DNA of 64,000 bases from Akkermansiaceae bacterium (lineage in GTDB: Bacteria > Verrucomicrobiota > Verrucomicrobiia > Verrucomicrobiales > Akkermansiaceae): assembly GCA_024233115.1 (NCBI GenBank), contig JACKQB010000001.1, forward strand, positions 310,001-374,000, read 5' to 3'. The notes below the pieces were generated by a model, which made no database searches, was not told the DNA's origin, and saw nothing but the letters and a program-made list of their open reading frames with translations. This document shows positions 33,998 through 44,012 of this stretch, piece by piece. The position numbers were made by a program, and so were the translations under genes. Every line of letters starts with the position of its first letter. Position 1 is the stretch's first letter.

Positions 33998-34924
33998 ATG
34001 AGTAACGTTGTTGTATTATTTTCAGGACAGGGAGCCCAGAAAGTGGGTATGGGCAAGGATCTGGCCGAGGCCTATCCGGTGGTCAAGGAGTTGTTTGCCA
34101 AGGCGGATGCCGCGTTGGGTTACTCGCTTACGGACATCATGTTCAATGGTCCCGATGAGGAGCTGACCAAGACCTCCCGCTGCCAGCCGGCTCTCTATGT
34201 GCATGGTCTCGCTTGTCTGGCGGTGTTGCAGGAAAAAGTGCCGTCGCTCAAGCCGGTGGCCACCGCTGGTCTGTCGCTGGGCGAGTTTACCGCCCACACG
34301 CTGGCGGGCACCTTCGATTTTGAAACGGGTCTGAAAATTGTCGAGCAGCGTGGTCTGTTCATGGGTGAAGCCTGTGATGCGACAAATGGTGCCATGGCTG
34401 CGATGATTGGTGGTGATGAGCAAGCCGTTGCCAAGCTTGCGGCCGACTGCGGGGTGGATGTCGCCAATTTCAACACCATCGGCCAGATCGTCATTTCTGG
34501 TGACGAAGCGGGGATCGACAAAGCAGTGGCTGGAGCCAAGGACGCCGGTGTGCGTATGGGTAAAAAGCTCAACGTGGCCGGCGCCTATCACTCGCGACTG
34601 ATGCAGAGTGCCCAGGACAAACTGGCCGCAGTCCTGGCTGGGGCGGAACTCTCCGAGCCGCGGATTCCCGTCATTTGTAACTTTGCTGCACGTGCCGTGG
34701 ACGGGGCTGATGATATCAAATCGATGCTCGAGCAGCAGGTGACCGGTTCTGTGCGCTGGACGGAGTCGATGCAGAAGCTCATTGCCGATGGCCACACCAC
34801 CTTCCTGGAACTTGGACCGGGCAAGGTGCTGGCGGGGCTGATGGGACGGATCGACAAGTCGGCGACGGTTATTTCGGTCGAGGATGTGGACAGTCTGGAG
34901 GCCGCGGTGGAGGCTCTGGGCTAG
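33998..34924 (+). CDS. fabD: Malonyl-CoA-acyl carrier protein transacylase
   Basis: This 308-residue cytoplasmic enzyme would move the malonyl group from CoA to acyl carrier protein for fatty-acid synthesis. Seen are the N-terminal FSGQGAQKVGMG (oxyanion Gln), the nucleophile elbow AGLSLGEFTAH with Ser, the Arg of VEQRGLFM that binds the malonyl carboxylate, the catalytic His in GAYHSRLM, and the closing ELGPGKVLAGL. Length is standard. No other fab gene is next to it in the window; it stands between two tRNA genes. Confidence 0.95.
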   Translation: MSNVVVLFSGQGAQKVGMGKDLAEAYPVVKELFAKADAALGYSLTDIMFNGPDEELTKTSRCQPALYVHGLACLAVLQEKVPSLKPVATAGLSLGEFTAHTLAGTFDFETGLKIVEQRGLFMGEACDATNGAMAAMIGGDEQAVAKLAADCGVDVANFNTIGQIVISGDEAGIDKAVAGAKDAGVRMGKKLNVAGAYHSRLMQSAQDKLAAVLAGAELSEPRIPVICNFAARAVDGADDIKSMLEQQVTGSVRWTESMQKLIADGHTTFLELGPGKVLAGLMGRIDKSATVISVEDVDSLEAAVEALG

Positions 34925-35013
34925 GGACGTTCAAGAAAATGCCATTTTGGTAAAAAAATGTATTGCCAGCGGGCGGGAATCTTCCTAGGTTCCGCCCGCC
35001 CAAGCAAAGCAAA

Positions 35014-35090
<77 letters not shown>

Positions 35091-35122
35091 CTTTGCCTTA
35101 CTTGGTAACAAGCTCCGTTTGA

Positions 35123-35147
35123 AGCCCCGTTTATCGGGGCTTTTTTT
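35123..35147 (+). terminator. Rho-independent terminator after tRNA-Asp
   Basis: Stem AGCCCCG/CGGGGCT with loop TTTAT and seven T residues. It faces the end of uvrA from the other side, but the minus strand has no T-run, so it serves tRNA-Asp. Confidence 0.85.
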
Positions 35148-35164
35148 GTCGCTGGCAGCCCCGG

Positions 35165-38100
35165 TTATGGTTGCGGTGTCGGTAGCAGTGTCGCTTTCAG
35201 GAATGGGGCGGTGCGGGAGTTTTTGGATTTGGCGACCTGTTCAGGTGTGCCTTGGGCGACGATTCTGCCGCCCTTTTCCCCGGCTTCGGGGCCGATATCG
35301 ATGATGTAGTCGGCCTCGGCCATGATGGTGGTGTGGTGTTCGATGACCACCACCGTATGGCCCTCGTCGACGAGCCGGTGCAGGACGTCGATGAGTTTAT
35401 CCACATCCTGCTGGTGTAAGCCGATGCTTGGTTCTTCGATCAGGTAGAGGTTATTGTTCTGTAGGGCGCCCTTGGTAACTGATTTTCTTCCTTTGGTCAG
35501 CTCGGAGACGAGTTTGATCCGTTGGGCTTCACCGCCGGAAAGCGTCGGGCTTGGTTGGCCGAGTTGCAAATAGCCAAGCCCGGTGTCGGTCAGCAGGCTG
35601 AGCGTGCGATGTATCTTTGGAACTGCGGAGAAGAACTCCGATGCCTGGCGGATATTCATCCGCAGGACCTCACCCATGTTTTTGCCGTTGTAGCGGATGT
35701 CGAGGGTGGCTGCGTTGTAGCGCATCTCATCGCACGCCTCACAGTGCACCCAGGTGGTGGGGAGGAAGTCCATCTCCAGTTTGATCCTGCCGTTGCCTTT
35801 GCACTCGGGGCACTGGCCTTCTGTGTTGTTAAAGGAGAATCGGGAGGCGGTGAATCCCCGGGTTCTCGCTTCAGGGAGCTGGGCAAAAAGCTGGCGGATG
35901 GCATCGAGGAGTTTGACGTAGGTGGCGGGACAGGAGCGGGAGGTTTTTCCGATCGGTGTCTGGTCGACCTCGAAGCAGTGTTTGATTTTTTTGTGGCCGG
36001 TGACTGCCTTGAAGGATTGATCCGATTTCTTTTTGTCAAAAACAGTAGCAAGACAACCACGCATCAGGGACGACTTGCCGCAGCCCGAAACCCCGGTCAG
36101 CACCGTGAGCCTGCCCAGGGGAATACGCACATCGATATTCTTCAAATTATTGGCATGGCATCCTGTTAGTTTCAGCCAGCCTGTTGTCGCCTTCACCTTG
36201 GGCAGGGTTCTCCGGCGGTAGTCGGCTTTGGTTTTTGGAGTTTGGTATTGGCAACTTAATACTTCCCCACCCTCGACTCCCGCCCCCGGTCCGAGTTCGA
36301 TCAAGGTGTGTGCCCGGGAAATGGTTTCTTCATCGTGTTCCACGACCAGCAGGGAGTTGCCGCGCTGGCGTAGCGACTCTAAGGTGTCGAGCAGTTTTAC
36401 ATTATCGCGTGGGTGCAGGCCAATGGTCGGTTCATCAAGCACGTAGAGGACGCCGCGCAGGTTGGAGCCGAGCTGGGCGGCGAGGCGGATGCGCTGGGAT
36501 TCACCGCCGGAGAGCGTGTCGGCTGAGCGATCGAGCTGAAGGTAGCCGAGTCCGACGTGGTCGAGGAAGTGGAGGCGCTGGATGATTTCCGGGAGGATGT
36601 CGCGCGCGATGAGTTTTTCCCGGCCCGTGAAGCGCCACTTTTCTAACATCGCGATGGCATCGACCACCGAGAGGTGGTTGATGGTCTGGATCGGCGTCTG
36701 GTGGATAAAAATGTGGCGTGAGTCTTCGCGGAGACGGGCACCGTGGCAGTCCGGGCAGGTGATGCGGGTGCTGCTGTCCAGTGATGACAGGGTCTCATGG
36801 ATCTCGGCTTCGAGCTCTGAGTTGAAATGATGGGAGTTTTTGACGAGGCGGTTGGAAACCGCCGTCACGGTGCCGTAGCCCCGGCAGGTGGGGCACCAGC
36901 CCCGGTGGGAGTTGAAGGAAAAGTGGTGGGGGTCTGGTTCATCGAAGGATTTTCCTGTGACGGGCGATACGCGGGCGGTGCTGAAGCTCCGCATTTGTGA
37001 TGGGTAGCTGGGGATTTGTGATTGCAGGATGGCGGAACAGCTGCCCTTGCCGAGGGTGAGAGCCTGTTCGGCGCTGTCGCAGACGGCGAAAATATCGTGG
37101 GGTTGGAAGCGTTTGAGTGGTTGAAACCCCTCGGTGTCGATGAGCTTGCCATCGACGAGTAACTGGGCGATCCCTTTTTTGGCGGCGGCAGCGGCGACGT
37201 CCGTGTGGTAGCCTTTCCGGGCGCGGATCAATGGGGCGAGGATGAGTAGGTCCTTGTATTTTTTGCGTAGCTGACCGATTTGTTTTTCGATGGATTCCGT
37301 GGTTTGTGAAATGACCGCTTCGCCGGACTCCGGGCAGTGCTGGATTCCGAGTTTGGCGTAGAGGAGGCGGAGGAAATGATAGATTTCTGTGACGGTCCCC
37401 GTGGTCGATTTTCCACCGCCACGGGAAACCCGCTGCTCGATGGCCACGGTCGGAGGCAGCCCGGTGATGCGGTCGACGTCCGGTTTTTCTAACTGACCAG
37501 CAAATTGGCGTGCGTAGGGAGACATGGAGTCGAGGAACCGGCGTTGTCCCTCGGCAAAAACAAGATCGAACGCGAGGGTTGATTTCCCCGAGCCGGAGAG
37601 GCCGGTGACCACGACCAGCTCGTCGCGCGGGATATCGACGGAAATGTTTTTCAGGTTATGTTCGCGGGCGCCGATGATGGAGATGCAGTTTTTGGGTGTT
37701 GGCGGGCTTGTTATTTTGGTGCGGGTTTGGCGACCGGAGGTCACCGCCACGAGGGCTTTGGATGTTGCCGTATTGGCTTTGAGGAGCTCATCCAGGGAGC
37801 CGGCAAAGACGATTCCCCCCCCGTCGATACCGGGTCCCGGCCCGAGGTCGATGATGTGATCGGCTGAGCGAATGACATCGAGGTTGTGTTCGATGACTAA
37901 CAGACTATGGCCGGCCTCGGTGAGCCGATGGAATACCTCGAGGAGTTTTTCAATGTCGGTGAAGTGCAGACCGGTAGTTGGCTCGTCGAGAATGAGCAGT
38001 TTGGCTGTCGACTGATGCGCCTCGGCGAGGATTTTACAGAGTTTGAGTCGTTGTGACTCACCGCCGGACAGGGTGTTGAGAGGCTGGCCGAGTCGAAGGT

Positions 38101-40597
38101 AACCCAAGCCGACGTCGATGAGGGGCTGGAGAGTGGTCCGGATTTTCTTGAGCAGGGACTTTTCCTTCGGGGTATTCGCTTTATGGCTCGCGGCATCTGA
38201 AACCGCCTCGGTCACTGTGAGATCGAGGGTTTCGGCAATGCTGCGGCCACGGTATTTGATTTCCCGGGCCTTGTCGGTGAAGCGTTTGCCATCGCATTCC
38301 GGGCAGGTGATATAGAGATCGGAGAGGAATTGCATCTCGACTTTTTCAAAGCCGTTGCCGAGACAGCGCTGGCATCGGCCTGTGCCCGAGTTAAAGGAGA
38401 AGTATCCGGGGGTGAGGTTTTGTTCCTTGGCTTCGGGTGTCAGGGCGAAAAGCTGCCGGATGGCTTCAAAGGCACCCGAGTGCACTGCCGGGGTGGATCT
38501 GGGGGTCCGGGTGAGGGGTGACTGGTCGACCTGCTCCACCGATGAGAGCTGTTGGTGGCCCGTGAGAGACTTGATAGGAGCCGCTTCATGGGTGGCGGTG
38601 ATCCCGAGTTGCCGGGCCAGGTTCAGGTAGAGGATATCGTGGGCGAGGGTGGATTTGCCCGAGCCGGAAACGCCGGTCAGGCAGGAGAAAACACCGAGCG
38701 GAAGATCGAGGCTGAGATTCCTGATGTTATGTCTGCTGGCACCCGTGATCTGCAGGTGGTGACTGGCTTTTCGGTGCGTCGTCGGTGGTTTGAGCCGTGT
38801 GAGCCCGGAAAGGTAGGGCAGGGTTTTTGACCTGGGGAATTTTCTGGCAATGGATTTTTGTTGGGCCTGGCGACCGGTGGTCTCCGCCACGATCTCTCCA
38901 CCGTGTTCTCCGGCGGCGGGGCCGAGGTCGATGAGGTGATCGCAGGCGCGCATAACCGTTTCCTCGTGTTCGACGACGACGACTGTGTTCCCCTTGTCGC
39001 GGAGATCGTGCATGACCCGGACCAATTGATCGATATCACGTTGATGAAGCCCGACCGTTGGTTCGTCTAACACAAAGAGGGTATTGGTCAGAGCTGCGCC
39101 GAGACATGTTGTTAGATTGACGCGCTCAATCTCCCCGCCGGACAGTGTGTTAGCGGGCCGGTCGAGGGTGAGGTAAGTGAGGCCGACCTCGCACAGATAG
39201 TGGAGGCGGGATCGGATCTCGGTGAGGGCGTGGGTGATTGAGTTTGAGGTTTTCTGTTTGAAATTGGCAGAGAACCAGTCGGAGAGCTCATTGACAGGCA
39301 TTTGCCAGAGGTCGGGCAGGGTTTTGCCATTGATTTTGAAACAAAGAGCCTCGGGTTGGAGGCGGGAGCCTTTGCAGTCCGGGCAGTTGGTGTAGGCGCG
39401 GTAGCGCGAGAGAAAAACGCGGACGTGCATTTTGTAGGAGCGGCTTTCACACCAGTCGAAGAACCCTTTGACACCATACCACTCATTGTTTTCCCAGGCG
39501 TCCTGGGAATCCTCGCGCTCACCATAGAGCAGCCAGTGGCGTTCGTGGTCCTGGAGTTCGTAGTATGGAGTGTTGATATCGATGCCGGATACCCTGGCGG
39601 CGCGGAGCAGGTCCCGCTGGCACTCCGCACCCCGCGAGGTGGTAAAGGGGGTTACGCACCCCTGTTTGATACTGAGCGACGGGTCGGAGATGGCTTTGGT
39701 GAGATCGATGCCGATGGTGCGGCCAAAGCCCCGGCAAGTAGGGCAGGCACCCAGCGGGGAATTAAACGAAAACAGGGACGGGGTAGGGGGCCGGAGGGTG
39801 AAGCCCGTGGCCGGATTGGTCCACGAGGTGGAAAACGCCATGATTTGTCCGTCATGCACAATGTGCACGTTCCCTTTACCCAGGGTGAGCGCGGCATCGA
39901 TGGCTTCGAGAAGACGAGCCTTGTTCTTTGGCGTGACCTTGAGCCGGTCCTGTACCACCAGCACCTCATGGGTGAATACCAGAGGGTTGTCAGGCTCCTC
40001 GGTACGGTGGGTTTTACCGTCGTGGAAAATGCGTGGGTAGCCTTGCTGGTTGAGAATCGACAGGACGTCACCGGTTGTTGCCCCTTCAGTGACCGGAACG
40101 GGAAACACGACCATGATGGTTTCGTTCAATTGCTGCTTGCAACACCAGGCGGCAATGCTGTCGGTGCTGTCGGGTCTGATTTTCTCGCCAGTGCGCGGAT
40201 CGAACGCCTCGGCGAGGCTCGGGTAGAGCAACTTCAGATAATCATTGAGTTCGGTCAGCGTTCCCACCGTGGAGCGGGTGCTGCGGATCGTGTTTTTCTG
40301 TTCAATGGCGATGGCCGGTGGGATCCCGTCAATGCGGTCGACCGCAGGCTTATCCATTCGGTCAAGAAACTGGCGCACGTAGGGGGAAAAAGTCTCCACA
40401 TAGCGTCGCTGCCCTTCCGCGTACAGGGTGTGGAAGGCGAGGGATGACTTCCCGGAGCCGGAGGGCCCGGTGATCACAGTGAGCTTGCCCAGAGGAATCC
40501 CGAGGTCGAGGTTTTTTAAATTGTGTTGCCGGGCACCGTGGATGGTGATCGCATCCGTGTTTTTTGTGGCAGCTGGTGGGGTCGTCTTGGTTGGCAC
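35165..40597 (-). CDS. uvrA: Double-length excinuclease ABC subunit A (tandem UvrA)
   Basis: This 1810-residue protein is two UvrA units in one chain, each with two ABC modules. Four Walker A motifs appear: GPSGSGKS (about 44), GVSGSGKS (about 640), GLSGSGKS (about 998) and GVSGCGKS (about 1500). Four signature motifs follow: [32 protein letters not shown] and [11 protein letters not shown], each with its Walker B ([10 protein letters not shown] and similar). CxxC pairs of the zinc modules occur in both halves (for example [27 protein letters not shown]). UvrA finds bulky DNA damage as a dimer for nucleotide excision repair; ordinary UvrA is about 950 residues. A similar double UvrA is known in Chlamydia. 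The last CxxC pair in the second half reads CEACDEMR. Confidence 0.93.
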   Translation of the reverse strand: MPTKTTPPAATKNTDAITIHGARQHNLKNLDLGIPLGKLTVITGPSGSGKSSLAFHTLYAEGQRRYVETFSPYVRQFLDRMDKPAVDRIDGIPPAIAIEQKNTIRSTRSTVGTLTELNDYLKLLYPSLAEAFDPRTGEKIRPDSTDSIAAWCCKQQLNETIMVVFPVPVTEGATTGDVLSILNQQGYPRIFHDGKTHRTEEPDNPLVFTHEVLVVQDRLKVTPKNKARLLEAIDAALTLGKGNVHIVHDGQIMAFSTSWTNPATGFTLRPPTPSLFSFNSPLGACPTCRGFGRTIGIDLTKAISDPSLSIKQGCVTPFTTSRGAECQRDLLRAARVSGIDINTPYYELQDHERHWLLYGEREDSQDAWENNEWYGVKGFFDWCESRSYKMHVRVFLSRYRAYTNCPDCKGSRLQPEALCFKINGKTLPDLWQMPVNELSDWFSANFKQKTSNSITHALTEIRSRLHYLCEVGLTYLTLDRPANTLSGGEIERVNLTTCLGAALTNTLFVLDEPTVGLHQRDIDQLVRVMHDLRDKGNTVVVVEHEETVMRACDHLIDLGPAAGEHGGEIVAETTGRQAQQKSIARKFPRSKTLPYLSGLTRLKPPTTHRKASHHLQITGASRHNIRNLSLDLPLGVFSCLTGVSGSGKSTLAHDILYLNLARQLGITATHEAAPIKSLTGHQQLSSVEQVDQSPLTRTPRSTPAVHSGAFEAIRQLFALTPEAKEQNLTPGYFSFNSGTGRCQRCLGNGFEKVEMQFLSDLYITCPECDGKRFTDKAREIKYRGRSIAETLDLTVTEAVSDAASHKANTPKEKSLLKKIRTTLQPLIDVGLGYLRLGQPLNTLSGGESQRLKLCKILAEAHQSTAKLLILDEPTTGLHFTDIEKLLEVFHRLTEAGHSLLVIEHNLDVIRSADHIIDLGPGPGIDGGGIVFAGSLDELLKANTATSKALVAVTSGRQTRTKITSPPTPKNCISIIGAREHNLKNISVDIPRDELVVVTGLSGSGKSTLAFDLVFAEGQRRFLDSMSPYARQFAGQLEKPDVDRITGLPPTVAIEQRVSRGGGKSTTGTVTEIYHFLRLLYAKLGIQHCPESGEAVISQTTESIEKQIGQLRKKYKDLLILAPLIRARKGYHTDVAAAAAKKGIAQLLVDGKLIDTEGFQPLKRFQPHDIFAVCDSAEQALTLGKGSCSAILQSQIPSYPSQMRSFSTARVSPVTGKSFDEPDPHHFSFNSHRGWCPTCRGYGTVTAVSNRLVKNSHHFNSELEAEIHETLSSLDSSTRITCPDCHGARLREDSRHIFIHQTPIQTINHLSVVDAIAMLEKWRFTGREKLIARDILPEIIQRLHFLDHVGLGYLQLDRSADTLSGGESQRIRLAAQLGSNLRGVLYVLDEPTIGLHPRDNVKLLDTLESLRQRGNSLLVVEHDEETISRAHTLIELGPGAGVEGGEVLSCQYQTPKTKADYRRRTLPKVKATTGWLKLTGCHANNLKNIDVRIPLGRLTVLTGVSGCGKSSLMRGCLATVFDKKKSDQSFKAVTGHKKIKHCFEVDQTPIGKTSRSCPATYVKLLDAIRQLFAQLPEARTRGFTASRFSFNNTEGQCPECKGNGRIKLEMDFLPTTWVHCEACDEMRYNAATLDIRYNGKNMGEVLRMNIRQASEFFSAVPKIHRTLSLLTDTGLGYLQLGQPSPTLSGGEAQRIKLVSELTKGRKSVTKGALQNNNLYLIEEPSIGLHQQDVDKLIDVLHRLVDEGHTVVVIEHHTTIMAEADYIIDIGPEAGEKGGRIVAQGTPEQVAKSKNSRTAPFLKATLLPTPQP

Positions 40598-40656
40598 GCA
40601 GCGAATATGCTACCTCCGTGAAAAATTGCCAACAAGGACTTCGTGCATGATTTGCT

Positions 40657-41838
40657 TTATCGGTTTCCCGTCGGTGTCGTCGAAGTGGGTGACGAGGAAG
40701 CGGGTAAGCCACCGGTCGCCACAGGTGGCTGACTGCCCTGTTTCTGCGAGCTGATCAGAATGGTAATCACGGCCAGTGCCAGAGTGATGCAAGCGGCCAT
40801 GATAACAACCATCGATTTGGCGTTGGGCAGGGAACTGTTTGAGAGTGACGGCAGGGGAGTCGACAGTCTGGTCGGGCCCTGGGTGACGCGCCTGCCGGGT
40901 GTGGAAATGGGTACGACGTTAGTGGCCGGGATCGGGGGCGCGGCCAGGTAGGCGGTTTGTCCGGTTGCCATCTCGGGAAGCGTCGCAGGGGTGAGCAAGA
41001 GAGGGGAGGAGATGAGTTCCTTGCCAGCGAGGATATTATCGAGATCAATCGCCAAGGCATCGATGCTGGTGTAGCGCATGGCAGCCGTTGGGTGTATGGC
41101 GCGCATGACAACAGAGTCATAACGCTGGTCCACGGGTGCCAGGCGGGAGGGCGGGATATAGGGTTTTTGTGGCAACTGACCGGTGAGCAATTCGTGGAAA
41201 AGAACCCCGATGGAGTAGACATCCGCCCGCTGGTCGGCGCTGTAGGGTGGGACAAGGACTTCCGGAGCGGTATAGCCCGGCGTGCCGTAAACGGTTTCCC
41301 CCTTCATGGTGGATTCATGGGCGTGATGGGCCAGGCCGAAATCCACGACCACCGGGTTAAGCTTGGAATCGATCAGAATATTGGCCGGTTTGATGTCGCG
41401 GTGGAGGATACCCGATGCGTGGGCGTGCCCGAGAGCCTTGCTGATGCTGGAAACAAGTGACGCTGCTTCGTTCTGGGTGACGGCCCGGCCATTGGCGGCC
41501 TCGTGTAGTGACCGGCCTTCGACAAACTGCATCACGATGAAGAGCATGCCATTGACCTCGCCGTAGTCGTAGATGGATGCGAGGTTCGGGTGGTTGAGCT
41601 TGGCCATCACCCTGGCCTCACATTTGAAAATCTCGCGGAACTGCGTGGAAGCCGAACATGCATGGGTGAGCACCTTGATGGCCACAGGCCGGTCCAGGGA
41701 GATCTGTCGCGCCTTGTACACAGCTCCCATGCCGCCTACGGCGAGCAGTTCAATCCTGTCGTAGGAGCTGAGTTGAGACTGGAGCTCTCCAGGGGTCGGA
41801 GAGGTGCTGGATGCCGTCGCCGGGTGTGTGTTGATCAT
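40657..41838 (-). CDS. Membrane-anchored Ser/Thr protein kinase (PknB/Hanks type)
   Basis: This 393-residue kinase has all catalytic elements: glycine loop AVGGMGAVYKA (33-43), ATP-anchoring Lys55 in VAIK, HRDIKPANIL (146-155) with catalytic Asp148, DFGLA (166-170), activation-loop end GTPGYTAPE (to 193). Between the kinase domain (to about 275) and a transmembrane helix (343-363) lies a Pro/Ser/Thr-rich linker; only about 30 residues remain outside, so there is no sensor domain of its own. It should phosphorylate Ser/Thr of unknown targets. It follows two related kinase-fold genes on the same strand and may act with them. The stop is 59 bases before the uvrA start. Confidence 0.92.
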   Translation of the reverse strand: MINTHPATASSTSPTPGELQSQLSSYDRIELLAVGGMGAVYKARQISLDRPVAIKVLTHACSASTQFREIFKCEARVMAKLNHPNLASIYDYGEVNGMLFIVMQFVEGRSLHEAANGRAVTQNEAASLVSSISKALGHAHASGILHRDIKPANILIDSKLNPVVVDFGLAHHAHESTMKGETVYGTPGYTAPEVLVPPYSADQRADVYSIGVLFHELLTGQLPQKPYIPPSRLAPVDQRYDSVVMRAIHPTAAMRYTSIDALAIDLDNILAGKELISSPLLLTPATLPEMATGQTAYLAAPPIPATNVVPISTPGRRVTQGPTRLSTPLPSLSNSSLPNAKSMVVIMAACITLALAVITILISSQKQGSQPPVATGGLPASSSPTSTTPTGNR

Positions 41839-41933
41839 GTGTGTTGAGGGTGAACAGCATGATCGTAAGTATTTTTAAACTATACAGCAAGGCTAAACTT
41901 TATTTTTTAATAAACGGGGCATTCCTGCCTGAA

Positions 41934-43781
41934 TCAGTCCTTTTTATCATTGTTGCCGGCATTTTTATTGTTTTTCCTGCCCCGTTTACCCTTTTTGTCC
42001 TTTTCATTTTTGTCCTCAGGATCGGGTTCTGGCTCGGGATCCGGCTCCTGGCCTCTCAGGATGCGGATGAATCGCGCCATCTCTTTTTGCGTCAGTGAGA
42101 TTTCCTCCTCCAGCGAGTCGGCGTGACGGTCATTGCCTTCTTTTCTCAGAATCGAGATTTGTTTGTCGAGTCCCTGGATGTAGGTGATGCGTAATTTGGT
42201 AAACTGGGTGAGGAATTTGGCATCAACCTCCTCCTGGTCAAGCAGAGCCGCCTTGTAGAGATCCTTGATGTGTTTCGGGGTATCTTTGTCGGTTTCTTCG
42301 GGTAGGCGGCCAAGAAGTCGGAATTTTTCAAAAGTTTCTTCGGCAGAAAGTTCAGCCGGTTTGCGGAGGTTCCGGTCGAGCTTGCGGATGACACGTTTCA
42401 CATCGCGCTCGAAGCGGTCAATGTTGGCTAGCAGAGCCTTGTCGTAGTCGGAGAGGATATACCGCCCCTTGTTCTGCATATAGTCACGCGCTTTCAGCAG
42501 CCATGCGTCGATATCAAATTCCGGGGGGGCTGGCTTTACGGGGGGTGCCGGGGCCACGGGCGGTGGGGTGTCAGCCACGCCGGTGTCTTTTGGCTCCGGG
42601 GGGGTGACTGGTTCAGGTGGACCCTCTGGTTCCGGGGGAGTGACTGGTACGCGTGGTTGATGGTTGGTGATGTCCCGGTCGTGCTTGGGACGTTTTTTGG
42701 GTTGAACGGGTTTCGGTGGTCCGTCGTGTTTGTTTAGTTGAGAATTGTTTTGAGCTCCGGATGGCTGGGTGGTGGATTTCCCAGGCTTGCCATCCGGTGT
42801 TTCCGAGGCCGAATTGATGACGACGGCAGCGATGCCGATGATGACGGCGACCGTGAGCAGGCTGACGACAATGGCGGGCGTATTGGATGGCTTGGCAACA
42901 TGGATCGCTGTGGCGGGCCTGCGTGAAGCAGATGAAGCAGCGGCCGAGGTCATCATGGTCTTGATGACTTGCTGGGTGGGGGCGGCCCCCATTTTTTTTA
43001 ACATCTCCTCGATGGACTTGGCCATTTCACCCGCGGATTCAAAGCGATTGGCCGGATCGGGCTGGATGGCACGGTAGATGATCTGGTCCAGCTCGGGGCG
43101 GCAGTTCCTGACTTGTGAGGGAGGTTGATAAGGATTGCTCGGCAGCTGCCCGACAATGAGTTCATAGAGCATCATGCCGGCTGAATAGATGTCGGCCTTG
43201 GCATCCACCACGCCCCCATGTTGGAAAAGCTCGGGGGCACTGTAACTAGATATCTCGTCACCGGTATCAACGCCTGTCAGGCCAGCGATGCCGAAGTCGA
43301 CGATTTTTGCCTGCGCCTCGTTATTGATCAGCACATTGTGGGGGTTGAGGGCCCGGTGAACAATCCCGGCCTGGTGGGCATGTTCGAGACCGTGACAAAG
43401 GTCGGCGACCAGGCGGGAGCTTTCCTTCTGGTCCACATGATGGCCGTGTGTTGTCTCGAAGAGGGACCTGCCTGGGACGTGCTCCATGATGATGTAAAGC
43501 ATGCCCTGGATGTCGCCAAAATCGAAGACATCGACCAGGTTGGGGTGGTTGAGGCGGGCCATTGCCTTGGCCTCGGTTTCAAAGGCGTTTCGGAGGGTGG
43601 CATCCTGGCCGATTTCAGGGGGCAGGACCTTGATGGTGACCGTGCGATCCAATGAAATTTGTTTGGCGTGATAGAGAGCGCCACGGATACTGGACGATAC
43701 AAGTTCGGTTACCTCATAGCCGGGTATCAGCCGGGCGAGTTCTGCCGGGCTTGGGCAGTTGAATTCTAGTTGGGGCGACAT
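41934..43781 (-). CDS. Probable Ser/Thr pseudokinase, membrane-anchored, with Pro-rich and coiled C-terminal region
   Basis: This 615-residue protein has a Hanks-type kinase fold (about 20-262) with damaged catalytic sites. The glycine loop is replaced by ELVSSSIRGALYHA. The catalytic loop reads HRALNPHN (142-149) instead of HRDxKxxN, so the catalytic Asp144 is Ala and the Lys146 is Asn. Lys51 (VTIK), DFG (162-164), APE (182-184) remain. A transmembrane helix (303-322) follows. The outer part has a Pro/Glu-rich stretch (about 345-455) and then a helical region with many Lys and Glu residues and an Asp/Glu/Pro repeat at the end. It may work as a scaffold or sensor for the neighbouring active kinases (inference). 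Confidence 0.87.
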   Translation of the reverse strand: MSPQLEFNCPSPAELARLIPGYEVTELVSSSIRGALYHAKQISLDRTVTIKVLPPEIGQDATLRNAFETEAKAMARLNHPNLVDVFDFGDIQGMLYIIMEHVPGRSLFETTHGHHVDQKESSRLVADLCHGLEHAHQAGIVHRALNPHNVLINNEAQAKIVDFGIAGLTGVDTGDEISSYSAPELFQHGGVVDAKADIYSAGMMLYELIVGQLPSNPYQPPSQVRNCRPELDQIIYRAIQPDPANRFESAGEMAKSIEEMLKKMGAAPTQQVIKTMMTSAAASSASRRPATAIHVAKPSNTPAIVVSLLTVAVIIGIAAVVINSASETPDGKPGKSTTQPSGAQNNSQLNKHDGPPKPVQPKKRPKHDRDITNHQPRVPVTPPEPEGPPEPVTPPEPKDTGVADTPPPVAPAPPVKPAPPEFDIDAWLLKARDYMQNKGRYILSDYDKALLANIDRFERDVKRVIRKLDRNLRKPAELSAEETFEKFRLLGRLPEETDKDTPKHIKDLYKAALLDQEEVDAKFLTQFTKLRITYIQGLDKQISILRKEGNDRHADSLEEEISLTQKEMARFIRILRGQEPDPEPEPDPEDKNEKDKKGKRGRKNNKNAGNNDKKD

Positions 43782-44012
43782 GATTGCGTATGTTGTCCTG
43801 ATCCGTTAGCTGGTGGATACTTGGTGGGCGGGGAGAGGCTGATACGGGTCATGTATCCATAAATCCATGACGATGCTAGATCCCGGGCTGCTGCAGTTTA
43901 CCTTGCATGACTCAAGGGTTTCAAGCTGAAAGTATGGTATGAGATACATTCAAGAAAGCCTAAGCTCTCAAGTTGGAGGCGTGGGCAAGGTGGGGGAACT
44001 CACCGGATTTGG

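Noticed and set aside
39302..40447. 381-codon rightward reading frame inside uvrA
   Set aside because: It is a mirror frame of the UvrA coding region in GC-rich DNA; the uvrA motifs on the other strand are decisive.
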